From: Burkholderiales bacterium
GTDB lineage: Bacteria; Pseudomonadota; Gammaproteobacteria; Burkholderiales; Nitrosomonadaceae
Direction: 5' to 3'
Assembly (NCBI GenBank): GCA_024235755.1
Contig: JACKLV010000008.1
Coordinates: 62,001 to 126,000, forward strand
DNA length: 64,000 nt
This document shows positions 16,665 to 25,582 of this stretch, piece after piece (within the stretch, counting starts at the first letter, position 1; each line of letters begins with the position of its first letter). Made by a program: the position numbers and the translations under genes. The notes beneath the pieces were generated by a model, which saw only the letters and a program-made list of their open reading frames with translations, had not been told where the DNA came from and did not search any database.

Positions 16665-18617
16665 TTAGATTAACACGGCATTTAATACAGTCAGAAAATC
16701 GTCTTTGTTAAGAAATCCTATGATCCTGATATCCGGAATTTCCTTGCCGTGCCGGTCAATAAAAAGAATGCCGGGTGGGCCAAACAGACTAAACCGTTTT
16801 AGTAGTGCAGCATCATCCGCAGTTCCATGGGTGACGTCGACTTGCAGCAGCTTAACATTGTTCAGTTTAGCTTTCACTTTAGCATCAGATAACGTAAATC
16901 GTTCCATTTCCTTGCAGGAAATGCACCAGTCAGCGTAAAAATCAACCATGACATACTGATTGTTTTCACTGGCCAGGCGAATATGTTCGTCCAATTCTTC
17001 AATGGTTTTGACGCGCTGGAATGGAATATGGTCGCCTGAACTGCCGAATGAATTATCGCCAATGGTCGTGGAAGTGGCGATATTGAATTTGGATAATGGC
17101 TGAAGTACATCACGGCTGCCTGACAATACTCCAATCAGTAATGCAACACCAACCAGCAACGAGATGACGCCGACACCCTTGAGAAATTTTCGAGATCCGG
17201 ACGAGCGCGGAGGCAAAGGATCAATCGCGTGTAGATAAATTGCTGAGATTATCAGCAGTGTAGCCCATAATAGCATGTGCGTGACTTCGTTGATGACGGG
17301 AGAAATCAACCAAATCGCAACAGCAAGCAGAAGCACGCCAAAAAACTGTTTAATCGATTCCATCCATGGCCCCGCTTTGGGCAGCAATGCACCCGCAGAA
17401 GTGCCCAGCAACAGCAATGGCACACCCATACCCAGTGCCATCACAAAAAGAGCAGAACCGCCCAGCACAACGTCGCGCGTTTGACTGATATATAACAGCG
17501 CACCAGCTAGCGGAGCAGCAACACACGGACCGACAATTAAAGCCGATAATGCGCCCATGCCGAAAACACTAGTTAAATGTCCTCCTTTCAGTTGCCCGGC
17601 CCCTTCAGATAATTTGCCTTGCAGGCTGCCGGGTAATTGTAGTTCGTAAAAGCCAAACATTGAAAAGGAGAGCAGCACAAAAATCAATGCAAAGGTGCTC
17701 AACACCCAGACATTTTGTAGGGCTGCAGACAGCATTGAACCGGATAGACCCGCCATGACGCCGGCAATTGCATAGGTAATCGCCATGCCCAGCACATAAG
17801 CCAATGCCAAAACAAATCCTCTGCGTCGGGTGAGGTGTTTACCTTTTTGTGCAATTATGCTGGATAAAATGGGAAACATCGGAAAAACGCATGGGGTAAA
17901 GGCAAGTAGTAGGCCTATGCCGAAAAAGCCGCTTAGTATCAACCAGAAACTACCGGTTTCAAACATGCGATCAATTTTGTAAGCTTCTGTTTCTATAACG
18001 GGTATGTGCTGTGACGATTGTGCGGGCATTTGAAACAGATCCGCGGCCGGGTCGTAAGGTGCGGCGGAGGCCTGTCCACTGACTGCATTCGCGACTGCAT
18101 TAACTGCCTGCATAGCAGGCAGAGCTATGTCGAATTCCTTTTTAATGGGGGCATAGCAAACACCCACCGGTTCGTTGCAGCCTTGGTATGTTGCGGTCAG
18201 CAACAACGATTCTGCCGCTGATTTTTCCGGGCGCTTTAAAGAAATGACAGCTTGTACCGGTTCGTAATAGACTTCGACATAACCAAATGTCAGGTCTTCT
18301 TTCATTTTTCCCTTGGGCAGGGATACTTTTTCAATCAGCGTATCAGTCGATTGCGGTTCAAAAGCAATCTTATCGCGATAAACATAATAATTTTTAGCAG
18401 GCGCTAGCTTAGCAATCAGTGTATTGGCATCGCGTACTTCCAATGTCATACGGAATGCTTCATCCGGAGGAAGTAGTTCCTGCTGATTGCTTTGTCCAAG
18501 ATTGATGCCGAGTTCTTGTAGTTTCGAAAACAGACTGCCGAATGAACCACTCTCCTGCGCAACCGCGTTCGGGCTAGTCAGAGAAAATAACAAAATCAGG
18601 ATCGGAAATAGACGCAT
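16665..18617 (-). CDS. dsbD: Thiol:disulfide interchange protein DsbD
   Basis: Membrane transporter that moves electrons from cytoplasmic thioredoxin to periplasmic thiol proteins. It has 650 residues from the ATG at 18617, chosen because it starts a good signal peptide (MRLFPILILLFSLTSPNAVA); a longer frame to 18680 would overlap cutA. All three parts are present: an N-terminal alpha domain with YQGCNEPVGVCYAP, an eight-helix core with FTPCVFPMFPIL and VGPCVAAPLAG, and a C-terminal thioredoxin domain with Cys565-I-S-Cys568 in DWCISCKEME. The start lies 16 bp beyond the cutA stop; a cutA-dsbD order is also seen in E. coli. Confidence 0.96.
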   Translation of the reverse strand: MRLFPILILLFSLTSPNAVAQESGSFGSLFSKLQELGINLGQSNQQELLPPDEAFRMTLEVRDANTLIAKLAPAKNYYVYRDKIAFEPQSTDTLIEKVSLPKGKMKEDLTFGYVEVYYEPVQAVISLKRPEKSAAESLLLTATYQGCNEPVGVCYAPIKKEFDIALPAMQAVNAVANAVSGQASAAPYDPAADLFQMPAQSSQHIPVIETEAYKIDRMFETGSFWLILSGFFGIGLLLAFTPCVFPMFPILSSIIAQKGKHLTRRRGFVLALAYVLGMAITYAIAGVMAGLSGSMLSAALQNVWVLSTFALIFVLLSFSMFGFYELQLPGSLQGKLSEGAGQLKGGHLTSVFGMGALSALIVGPCVAAPLAGALLYISQTRDVVLGGSALFVMALGMGVPLLLLGTSAGALLPKAGPWMESIKQFFGVLLLAVAIWLISPVINEVTHMLLWATLLIISAIYLHAIDPLPPRSSGSRKFLKGVGVISLLVGVALLIGVLSGSRDVLQPLSKFNIATSTTIGDNSFGSSGDHIPFQRVKTIEELDEHIRLASENNQYVMVDFYADWCISCKEMERFTLSDAKVKAKLNNVKLLQVDVTHGTADDAALLKRFSLFGPPGILFIDRHGKEIPDIRIIGFLNKDDFLTVLNAVLI

Positions 18618-18633
18618 ATATATTAATGTTATG

Positions 18634-18951
18634 TTAGGTTGTTTCTTCGATAATCCATTGCAAATAATCAGATAAACCACCGGTAATAGGGACAGTTATC
18701 ACCTCGGGTAGTTCATAGGGATGCATCGCTACAATAAGTTCTTCCACCTGTTGGTAATGTGCTGGCTGGGTTTTAATAAAAATTGGAATTTCATCAGCAA
18801 TTTCGGTGTTGTTTTGCCAGCGATAAACAGATGTACACCCGTTCATTATATTTACGCAGGCTGCAAGTCGCTTGTCTATCAATGCTTGCGCAAACGTTAG
18901 AGCGCTTTTTTTGTCTGGAAAATTGGTTATAACAAGCATTGTTTCAATCAT
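18634..18951 (-). CDS. cutA: Divalent-cation tolerance protein CutA
   Basis: 105 residues from the ATG at 18951; the frame is open further upstream but that extension (Arg/Lys/His-rich, not family-like) is rejected because CutA proteins are about 105-115 residues. Trimeric ferredoxin-like fold with LVITNFPDKKSALTFAQALI, LAACVNIMNGCTSVYRW, IFIKTQPAHY and HPYELPEVITVPI. Linked historically to copper tolerance, though its biochemical role remains unclear. It is followed by dsbD on the same strand. A TATAAT sits only 10 bp upstream of the ATG, which implies a very short leader or a start at the ATG at 18939. Confidence 0.93.
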   Translation of the reverse strand: MIETMLVITNFPDKKSALTFAQALIDKRLAACVNIMNGCTSVYRWQNNTEIADEIPIFIKTQPAHYQQVEELIVAMHPYELPEVITVPITGGLSDYLQWIIEETT

Positions 18952-18961
18952 CTTAGTGATT

Positions 18962-18990
18962 ATTATAGAATGTTTGCACCGCTTTGTCCT
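18962..18990 (-). promoter_or_regulatory. Candidate promoter for cutA-dsbD
   Basis: On the minus strand, AGGACA (18985-18990) and a perfect TATAAT (18962-18967) are separated by 17 bp. The predicted transcription start is within a few bases of the cutA ATG at 18951, so the mRNA would be nearly leaderless. Predicted by eye. Confidence 0.45.
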
Positions 18991-19143
18991 TTCATTCACT
19001 TTATTGACAAAGGGGAATGTGGTAAGCATTTTGTGGTGACAGCTCAATAAAATTTTGTGCATTGGTCTTGATGGTGGCATCCTAATTGCGCAGAATAGGT
19101 GCAGTGATCATCTATTAATTGGCGAATACAGGGATTGAAAGTG

Positions 19144-19341
19144 ATGAAACGTTTTTTTTTATTGATACAGATACTTGCTATATTGGCGCCAGTGACGGTG
19201 TTTTTCGGATATATCTTAATGGATGAAGGCGACCAGTTTACCGCAGAGCATTACATGATAACCGGGTTAAGCGCATTACCGTTTGGTATTGCTTTGCTGG
19301 TCAAGTTCTTGATGTCAGATGTGGATAACAAATCAGATTGA
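19144..19341 (+). CDS. Small two-helix membrane protein, unknown
   Basis: 65 residues from the ATG at 19144, with GGGA about 10 bp upstream; in-frame GTG and TTG codons just before it are alternatives. Two hydrophobic segments (about 3-25 LLIQILAILAPVTVFFGYIL and about 40-57 TGLSALPFGIALLVKFL) are separated by an acidic stretch DEGDQFTAEHY. No family recognised. It lies 51 bp before glpK on the same strand and may be co-transcribed, but nothing ties it to glycerol use. Confidence 0.6.
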   Translation: MKRFFLLIQILAILAPVTVFFGYILMDEGDQFTAEHYMITGLSALPFGIALLVKFLMSDVDNKSD

Positions 19342-19392
19342 TTTTTTTGGCTTAAGGTACATAAACAGTAACAGCGTTAAAATCAAACAATC

Positions 19393-20892
19393 ATGAATGC
19401 TACATGCAGTAGCGCACTGCTTGCTATCGATCAGGGTACCACTAGTACCCGTGCTATATTGTTTTCAGCGCAGGGTGAAATTCTTGCTGCCAGGCAAAAA
19501 GAACTGAAGTTGTTGTATCCCCGAAAAGGATGGGTGGAACAATATCCTGTAGAGATCTGGGAAGATACCTTATGGGCCTGCAGGGGTGTGATTGCGGACG
19601 CGCAAAAAAATAATATTAAAATAGCTGGTATTGGGATTACCAATCAACGTGAAACCAGCGTGATTTGGGATCGAGAGACGGGAGAGCCTGTCTATAATGC
19701 GATCGTCTGGCAGGATCGCAGAACCGCAGACAGATGCTTAGAAATAAAAAAATCTGGGCATGAACCGTTGATTACAGAGAAAACCGGGTTGCTTGTCGAT
19801 CCATATTTTTCGGCCACCAAAATTGCCTGGATGCTTGATCACATCGATGGCGTTCGTACGCGGGCGGAAAAAGGCGAACTTGCTTTCGGCACTGTGGATA
19901 CGTTTTTGTTGTGGAAGCTGACGCAGGGTAAAGCGCATACGACTGATATTACTAATGCATCGCGCACCCTGTTGTTTAACATTTCCACTCAGCAGTGGGA
20001 TGCTGAATTGTTGCGACTATTCAATATTCCAGCCAGTATTCTCCCGAATGTTAGCGACAATGTTGCATGTTTCGGTGAAACAAAAGCCGACCAGCTAGGC
20101 GCTGCATATACTATTGGCGGTATGGCCGGTGATCAGCACGCTGCTTTGGTCGGGCAGGGATGTTTTGAACCTGGCATGATCAAAGCGACTTATGGTACCG
20201 GTTGTTTTGCATTAATGAATACCGGACGCAGTCATACAATCTCTAAGAACAGGCTGCTAACAACCATTGGTTACCGTATTGGCAGCGATATTTGTTATGC
20301 ACTTGAGGGTTCCATTTTTACGGCCGGTGCTGCAATACAGTGGTTGCGGGACAACCTAGGTTTGTTGACCGATGCACGACAAAGCGAAGCAGTAGCCCGT
20401 TCAGTTCCTGACAGTAATGAAGTATATTTCGTTCCTGCTTTTACGGGACTTGGTGCGCCGTATTGGAAGCCGGATGCACGTGCGCTGATTACAGGAATCA
20501 GTCGTGAAAGCAAAAGTGCACATATCGTCCGGGCTGCTTTGGAAGCGCAGGGTTATCAAAGCCGCGATTTAATTGACGCCATGGAATCCGAGTTTGATCA
20601 TGCGCGTTCCAGCGAAGTATTACGTATTGACGGCGGTATGGCTGGTAACGACTTTGTGTGTCAGTTTCTTGCAGATATGTTAGAGCGAACGGTTGAAGTT
20701 CCCCAAGTTATGGAAAGCACTGCCTGGGGCGCGGCTGCTTTGGCAGGACTGTACTGTGGATTATTTGGCGGATTCGATGATATTTCCAGAAACTGGGTTT
20801 GTGACCGCCGCTACAAACCACAGATGACTGAAAATGAAAGGCATAAACTTTATGCCGGATGGAAGCATGCTATAAAAACACTATTGGATTAG
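19393..20892 (+). CDS. glpK: Glycerol kinase
   Basis: FGGY-family kinase that phosphorylates glycerol to sn-glycerol-3-phosphate. It has 499 residues, normal length. The N-terminal phosphate-binding DQGTTSTR is at 13-20. The substrate-contacting IGITNQRETSVIWDR, the sugar-kinase segment MAGDQHAALVGQGCFEPG, and the ATP-site LRIDGGMAGNDFVCQFLADM follow. No glpF facilitator or glpD dehydrogenase is adjacent, so it may serve recycling of glycerol from lipid turnover rather than growth on glycerol. A hairpin follows the stop. Confidence 0.97.
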   Translation: MNATCSSALLAIDQGTTSTRAILFSAQGEILAARQKELKLLYPRKGWVEQYPVEIWEDTLWACRGVIADAQKNNIKIAGIGITNQRETSVIWDRETGEPVYNAIVWQDRRTADRCLEIKKSGHEPLITEKTGLLVDPYFSATKIAWMLDHIDGVRTRAEKGELAFGTVDTFLLWKLTQGKAHTTDITNASRTLLFNISTQQWDAELLRLFNIPASILPNVSDNVACFGETKADQLGAAYTIGGMAGDQHAALVGQGCFEPGMIKATYGTGCFALMNTGRSHTISKNRLLTTIGYRIGSDICYALEGSIFTAGAAIQWLRDNLGLLTDARQSEAVARSVPDSNEVYFVPAFTGLGAPYWKPDARALITGISRESKSAHIVRAALEAQGYQSRDLIDAMESEFDHARSSEVLRIDGGMAGNDFVCQFLADMLERTVEVPQVMESTAWGAAALAGLYCGLFGGFDDISRNWVCDRRYKPQMTENERHKLYAGWKHAIKTLLD

Positions 20893-20912
20893 TCATGTCT
20901 ATCAATTGACTG

Positions 20913-20943
20913 CTAGCGCTTTATTCTATGAATAGAGCGCTGG
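20913..20943 (+). terminator. Hairpin after glpK
   Basis: Stem AGCGCTTTATTC (20915-20926) with GAATAGAGCGCT (20930-20941) around a TAT triloop. One position is a G-U pair, and the stem extends slightly on both sides. The downstream sequence is only moderately T-rich, so this is a terminator-like hairpin rather than a textbook one. Confidence 0.55.
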
Positions 20944-21083
20944 TATATTTCATTTGTATGTTTGCTGTAATCACTTCGTTGTCTGATGTGTGAAATTTTT
21001 TTATAAACACAACGCGCTTTTTAAATAGATCATCGTGTCCAGATTGCGGCATAGGGCATCGGACTGTTTATTGGATAAACTTG

Positions 21084-23549
21084 ATGGGGAAACGCAATAA
21101 AAATAACAATATGTTTTTGAACCAAGAAAACGACAAGATAGTATTGATTGGTGGTTTGCTGTTAATGGGACTCACTTTGGTTACAGGCATTGCTGTTTAC
21201 AGTGTGATGCGTCAACAAATCGAGTCGTCACTTGGCAGAGGACTGGATGTGGCGTTGCAAGGCAAAGCACATTTGCTGGAAAGTCAGATCGAAAAAGGCC
21301 TGGCGGATACACGTGCGCTGGCTAGCCGTCCTTTTTTGGTTCAGTCGATACAGCAACTGAAAATTCATTCTGACAACCATGCAGCGCGTGGTGATCTGGA
21401 AAGTAATATTGATTCATTGATTCAATCCGGTTTTTCTGCAACAGTGATTTATGATATGCATGGCAACCAGTTGGTTAGAGCAGGGCGTTTTTCCGAGAAA
21501 CAGGCACAGGCTTTGCCATTGGGAGAAATGGTTGATGCCACATTAATCTGGGACGGTGAATTTGTTCTGCACACGCGCGCAACAGTGTTCAACCAGGTTG
21601 GTCAGCCTATTGGTAGTATCCAGACAGAAACGACTTTACCTCAATTGACGCGCAGTTTTAGTGAGATCAGATCAATCGGGGAAAGCGGTACATTCATGCT
21701 ATGTGCGCCTCCTCAAAAGAATGAACAGAAAATGGCGTGCCTGATCAGTCAGATTGATGGTGTACAGTTTAGATATCTAACACGTGTGGCGGAAGGCGGT
21801 GTGCTACCCATGGATTATGCACTTAGTGGCAAAAGCGGTGTCATTGCAGTCACCGATTATCGGAACGTATCGGTTATTGAAGCATATGCGCCTTTGGGTG
21901 CGATTGGTCTGGGCATGATTCTCAAACTGGATGAGGCGGAATTGTTCAAGCCTGTCACTGAAAAGCTCAAAATAATTATGTTGTATCTCGGCTTGTTAAT
22001 CATTGCCGAGGTATTGTTGCTTAATTGGTTTATCCGCAAACTGATTAATTCAGAGCGGAGGGCTCAGATTGCCAAAAAAAAAGCCGAACGGTTTTCATAT
22101 GAATTGAGTCTAAAAGAGCTTGAATTACGTGAACGCCTGAAAGAGATCACGTGTCTTTATGAAATTCGGCGCGGAATTGGCACGGAATTATCGGTTGATG
22201 AGATATGCCAACAAATTTTCAAACATCTGATTCCGGGCATGCAATTTCCGGAGACAGCTTCCGCCTCAGTCGAAATTGATGGTAAACGGTTTGTTTCTGC
22301 TACATACACCGGGCTTCAAGATAATACTTTGGTATCGAAAATCATCGTAAACGGGCAACCCTGCGGCCAACTGAGCGTTTATTATCCTGATGACAAAGCT
22401 TTCCTGGAAGTTGAAGAACAGAAGCTTATTGATACCATTACAGTCGATTTGGCGAACTGGCTTGAACGCAAACAGGTCGATGAATTGTTGCGTGAACGGT
22501 TAAAAGAGATTACCTGTTTGTATGAAATACGACGGGGAGTCAGTACTGAACTTTCGATGGACAAAGTCTGCCAGAATATTTTTGATTATTTGATTCCTGC
22601 GTTGCAGTTTCCAGAATTAGCATCAGCTGTTATCGAACTCGACGGCAAGCGTTTTATTTCAGGAAAATATGATGCACGGCAGGCAAAATTTCATCTCTCC
22701 AGAGCAGATCAGGAACGGGTATGCGACGATTGCTACAATCACCGTGATTCCGTTGGACATGTTTTGCGGTCAAATATCAGTTTGGGTAGCAAGTCTTGTG
22801 GTTATATCAGCGTTGAATACCCGGAAGACAGGCCGCTTTTTATCCAAGAAGAGCAAAAGCTGATAGATGCGATCGCCAGCGATCTGGAAAGCTGGCTGGA
22901 CCGTAAACGGTTGGAGCAGGCGCTGGTGTTTGTTGCTGAGGAACAAGCACATACTATCGGGCAGGAACTGCATGATAATTTGGGACAGCAGATCGCGGCC
23001 ATCAGTTATCAGGCCAGAGCGCTGGAGAAGAAGATCGCAGTTTTGGGTAGTGACTCGATGGCAGCTATTGCTGCATCGATTGCTGCACAGGTACAGACCG
23101 CGGTCGTGCAAATCAAGCAACTGGCGCAGGGGTTGCTGCCATTTGAGCTGGAAGCCAATGGTGTTGTCGCTGCGCTTGAAAAACTTGCATCAAGAATTGC
23201 CAGTACCTATTCAATAAACTGTAATTTTATCTGTGACAACAAGATACAGATTGACGACCAAAATCTGGCGCTTAATTTTTATAGAGTTGCGCAGGAGGCT
23301 ACAAATAACGCAATCCGTCATGGTGGCGCACAGCATTTGACAATATCTCTTGCTAAGGAGGATGATAAACTGGTTTTATCCATCAGTGATGACGGTTGTG
23401 GTTTTTCCTTGGATACAAATGATAAGAAAACCTCAGGCATGGGTATTAAGATCATGCAATATCGTGCCAAGCAATTGGGTGCGAAACTGAATGTTTTGTC
23501 GCGAACGGAAGGTGGCACCGAAGTACGTCTTGAAATGGGAATGGTTTAA
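21084..23549 (+). CDS. Membrane sensor histidine kinase with tandem duplicated sensor modules
   Basis: 821 residues from the ATG at 21084. Order: TM1 (about 19-40); a periplasmic sensor domain of about 250 residues with a ligand-binding look (RAGRFSEKQAQALP, GQPIGSIQTETTLPQL); TM2 (about 296-316); a coiled linker; then two consecutive GAF-like cytoplasmic modules that both begin LRERLKEITCLYEIRRG, at residues 348 and 469. The HisKA_3 helix has phospho-acceptor His630 (GQELHDNLGQQ), and the HATPase has EATNNAIRHGG and DDGCGFSL. This is the NarX/UhpB architecture. The response-regulator gene starts 2 bp after the stop, so they form a pair. The signal is unknown. Confidence 0.92.
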   Translation: MGKRNKNNNMFLNQENDKIVLIGGLLLMGLTLVTGIAVYSVMRQQIESSLGRGLDVALQGKAHLLESQIEKGLADTRALASRPFLVQSIQQLKIHSDNHAARGDLESNIDSLIQSGFSATVIYDMHGNQLVRAGRFSEKQAQALPLGEMVDATLIWDGEFVLHTRATVFNQVGQPIGSIQTETTLPQLTRSFSEIRSIGESGTFMLCAPPQKNEQKMACLISQIDGVQFRYLTRVAEGGVLPMDYALSGKSGVIAVTDYRNVSVIEAYAPLGAIGLGMILKLDEAELFKPVTEKLKIIMLYLGLLIIAEVLLLNWFIRKLINSERRAQIAKKKAERFSYELSLKELELRERLKEITCLYEIRRGIGTELSVDEICQQIFKHLIPGMQFPETASASVEIDGKRFVSATYTGLQDNTLVSKIIVNGQPCGQLSVYYPDDKAFLEVEEQKLIDTITVDLANWLERKQVDELLRERLKEITCLYEIRRGVSTELSMDKVCQNIFDYLIPALQFPELASAVIELDGKRFISGKYDARQAKFHLSRADQERVCDDCYNHRDSVGHVLRSNISLGSKSCGYISVEYPEDRPLFIQEEQKLIDAIASDLESWLDRKRLEQALVFVAEEQAHTIGQELHDNLGQQIAAISYQARALEKKIAVLGSDSMAAIAASIAAQVQTAVVQIKQLAQGLLPFELEANGVVAALEKLASRIASTYSINCNFICDNKIQIDDQNLALNFYRVAQEATNNAIRHGGAQHLTISLAKEDDKLVLSISDDGCGFSLDTNDKKTSGMGIKIMQYRAKQLGAKLNVLSRTEGGTEVRLEMGMV

Positions 23550-23551
23550 GT

Positions 23552-24208
23552 ATGTCGGATTCAAAAGCACAGATTTTACTGGTTGATGATCATCCGATGA
23601 TGCGTCATGGCATGGCGATGCTCATCAACATGGAGCCTGATCTGGAAGTATTTGCACAGGCCGGAGATGGCGAAGAAACGCTGGCCATTCTTAGGAACAA
23701 TCAACATGTTGACATTGTATTGTTGGATGTCACACTTAAAACTATTTCGGGCTTCGAAGTCATTAAAAATATCCACAGTCATTATCCTGAATTGCCTGTA
23801 CTTTTTGTCTCTATGCATGACGAAACCATTTATGCCGAGCGCGCTCTACGCGCTGGTGCGCGCGGCTACGTCATGAAACAAGAGCCCGGTGAAGTATTGG
23901 TCAATGCCATACGTGAAGTGCTTCAAGGTAAAATTTATTTGAGCAAAAAGCTGCATGAGAAACTGCTCAACCGGATTGTGGCAGGTAAAGTTGAACCAGA
24001 ATCACCCATCACAAAGCTCACTCCCAGCGAGTTTGAGGTGCTGCATTTAATCGGATCGGGACATAGCAGTCAAGAAATTGCCAATTTATTAAAACGCAGC
24101 ATTAAGACAATAGAAACCCATCGTTTTAATATACGCACCAAATTGAATTTGAAAGACAGTGCTGACTTGATTCGCTACGCCACACGCTGGATTTCAGAGG
24201 AGAGGTAA
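23552..24208 (+). CDS. NarL/FixJ-family response regulator
   Basis: 218 residues. The receiver domain has the acidic pair Asp12/Asp13 (LLVDDHPMMRHG) and phospho-acceptor Asp59 (IVLLDVTLK), with the conserved lysine in YVMKQE. The C-terminal LuxR-type HTH starts near residue 150 (LTPSEFEVLHLIGSGHSSQEIA, continuing with SIKTIETHRFNIRTKL). It is 2 bp downstream of the large histidine kinase and is its obvious partner. Regulated genes are unknown; the lipoprotein gene that follows may be one. Confidence 0.95.
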   Translation: MSDSKAQILLVDDHPMMRHGMAMLINMEPDLEVFAQAGDGEETLAILRNNQHVDIVLLDVTLKTISGFEVIKNIHSHYPELPVLFVSMHDETIYAERALRAGARGYVMKQEPGEVLVNAIREVLQGKIYLSKKLHEKLLNRIVAGKVEPESPITKLTPSEFEVLHLIGSGHSSQEIANLLKRSIKTIETHRFNIRTKLNLKDSADLIRYATRWISEER

Positions 24209-24359
24209 TGGCGGTGTAGTTGCTAATCAGTTGTCTATGTATTTCTCCGGGCAAACCACCTAATGGTTTTGCTTACGATAAAACAATAGTTTTCCCAATA
24301 TTAAAACTGCTTTGAATTGGCTAGTATGGTGTTCGTTTTGAACGCTTGGAGAATGACCA

Positions 24360-24821
24360 ATGAGAGCTTTAAAAACCATAGCAGTTAAATATTTTGCAGT
24401 TTTTGCGATTTTTATTTTGATTTCAGCTTGCGCACAGATAAATCCGCAAACTTCTGCAGGAAACGGCATAGGAAATCTAAATCATGCCGCGCTAACTGAA
24501 CATCATGAGAACCTTGCCAGGTCAATGCAAGCCAAGGCTGAAGAGCAAAAAAGGATAATCAATAACAGATCCCGTTTCAGTAAGTTTGGTAGAAATGCCC
24601 GCAATGCCAAAAATCGTATCTTGTGGAGAATTGACAATTATGAAAAAGCTGCGGAAATGAATTATGCCAAAGCTGCTTATCATAAAAAAATTGCCCAAGA
24701 ACAAGCGGGACGCGAGGTATATACAAATTCAGAAAAGAATAGAGAGCAAATTGATAAAGCAAGATTCAACTTCGATAAAAAGGCACCGGTAAATACAAGC
24801 ATTTTTGAAGATGCTTTATAA
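24360..24821 (+). CDS. Small lipoprotein of unknown function
   Basis: 153 residues. A lipobox LISAC (Cys24) ends an N-terminal hydrophobic segment. The mature part is highly charged and helical, rich in Lys, Arg, Asn and Ala (ARSMQAKAEEQKR, RNARNAKNRILWRIDNYEKAAEMNYAKAAYHKKIAQEQ), with a likely amphipathic or coiled-coil helix and basic overall character. GGAG about 9 bp before the ATG supports the start. No recognised domain. It follows the NarX/NarL-like pair by 151 bp. Confidence 0.72.
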   Translation: MRALKTIAVKYFAVFAIFILISACAQINPQTSAGNGIGNLNHAALTEHHENLARSMQAKAEEQKRIINNRSRFSKFGRNARNAKNRILWRIDNYEKAAEMNYAKAAYHKKIAQEQAGREVYTNSEKNREQIDKARFNFDKKAPVNTSIFEDAL

Positions 24822-25011
24822 CATTCAAAGCTTTGTTAAGAAGCATAACTAGTTAAGCAGATCCATCATATGATCAGATTTTTATCTGAAGAGGTTTCCG
24901 ATGTTTGCAGTTCTGGCGGAGTCCTGTTTACCTCATTCGGACAGAGTCTAATGGTTTCCCTGATAGAAAAACAAGTGTTTCCCTAATAGGTGTGTCGTGA
25001 AAAATGATTTA

Positions 25012-25158
25012 TTATGGAGAAGTTACTCCATTAACAACGATATTGTTTTTTATTACATTACTTCTCTTTTTTTGTGTAAGCCGTTCCAGCCACTCATTAT
25101 CAGGCGGCTTACCTTTTTTGTCCGGTTTCAGTAAAAAATAGTAACCGTCCAACTCCAT
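25012..25158 (-). CDS. Possible 48-residue small protein or gene remnant
   Basis: The frame starts at the ATG at 25158 and begins MELDGYYFLLKPDKKGKPPD, then NEWLERLTQKKR. The first 27 residues have ordinary protein-like composition; the tail is AT-rich. The ribosome-binding site is weak (CAGG very close to the ATG). The stop codon lies in an ATGGAG/CTCCAT hairpin followed on this strand by a T-rich run, which would suit a terminator. It could be a genuine small gene or the decayed end of a larger one; no family recognised. Confidence 0.3.
   Translation of the reverse strand: MELDGYYFLLKPDKKGKPPDNEWLERLTQKKRSNVIKNNIVVNGVTSP
25076..25119 (+). terminator. Terminator-like hairpin with T-tract
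   Basis: Perfect 8-bp arms GTAAGCCG (25076-25083) and CGGCTTAC (25105-25112), then TTTTTT at 25114-25119. The 21-nt loop is longer than usual. It may end transcripts from the lipoprotein gene about 250 bp upstream. It overlaps the small minus-strand ORF. Confidence 0.45.
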
Positions 25159-25333
25159 AACCTGTCATTCTTTCAATTTTAGTGACTGAATGAATTCCGG
25201 TGTAACGGCAGCAACTTATTATATAAATCTTATGAAATAAGGGGCCTAAATCCTTTTTATCTAATGCTGAGCTCGGCTTGTTTTTGTATTCTCAGAATTA
25301 TGGGGTAAAGCATAATGTGTCTTTGCTTTGTAT

Positions 25334-25370
25334 CTCAATGAAATTGCGATTTAATATCATTTCAATTGAG
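25334..25370. repeat. Imperfect inverted repeat before the 42-codon ORF
   Basis: CTCAATGAAAT (25334-25344) and ATTTCAATTGAG (25359-25370) are complementary apart from a single inserted base, with a 14-bp AT-rich spacer. A promoter-like TTGTAT (25328-25333) and TAATAT (25352-25357) overlap the repeat, so it could be an operator or a leader hairpin for the small ORF at 25396. Confidence 0.35.
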
Positions 25371-25395
25371 TCGACTATTGCGGAGGTAAGCTGCA

Positions 25396-25524
25396 ATGAA
25401 CACGGAATGCTTTGTTGAAGATATTGATGATGTTGCGGATGGTTTGATACCGGATAGCAGGATTGTAGAGATTATCGATGAAATAGAGTTTGTCAAAGAT
25501 AATATCGATTACCTTGATCTGTAA
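25396..25524 (+). CDS. 42-residue acidic small protein with strong Shine-Dalgarno
   Basis: Begins MNTECFVEDIDDVADGLIPD and ends VKDNIDYLDL. It has about 13 Asp/Glu and very few basic residues, one cysteine, and no membrane segment. GGAGGT at 25382-25387 sits 8 bp before the ATG, one of the best ribosome-binding sites in the window, and an upstream promoter-like pair exists. The protein ends before the convergent diguanylate cyclase. No family recognised. An overlapping 81-codon frame on the other strand has no comparable start signal. Confidence 0.5.
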   Translation: MNTECFVEDIDDVADGLIPDSRIVEIIDEIEFVKDNIDYLDL

Positions 25525-25582
25525 TCGATAGATTGTACCTAATAAGCATAAAAACAGACTTAAAAGATGGCAGCCAGCCGGA

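Larger units (their letters stand above)
24822..25395. other. Gene-poor region of about 570 bp with hairpins
   Basis: No long ORF on either strand. It contains a short minus-strand ORF (25012-25158), an inverted repeat ATGGAG (25014-25019) / CTCCAT with a 6-nt spacer next to that ORF's stop, a terminator-like structure at 25076-25119, and an imperfect inverted repeat at 25334-25370 just before a 42-codon ORF. It could be the remains of a decayed gene plus regulatory DNA. Confidence 0.4.
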
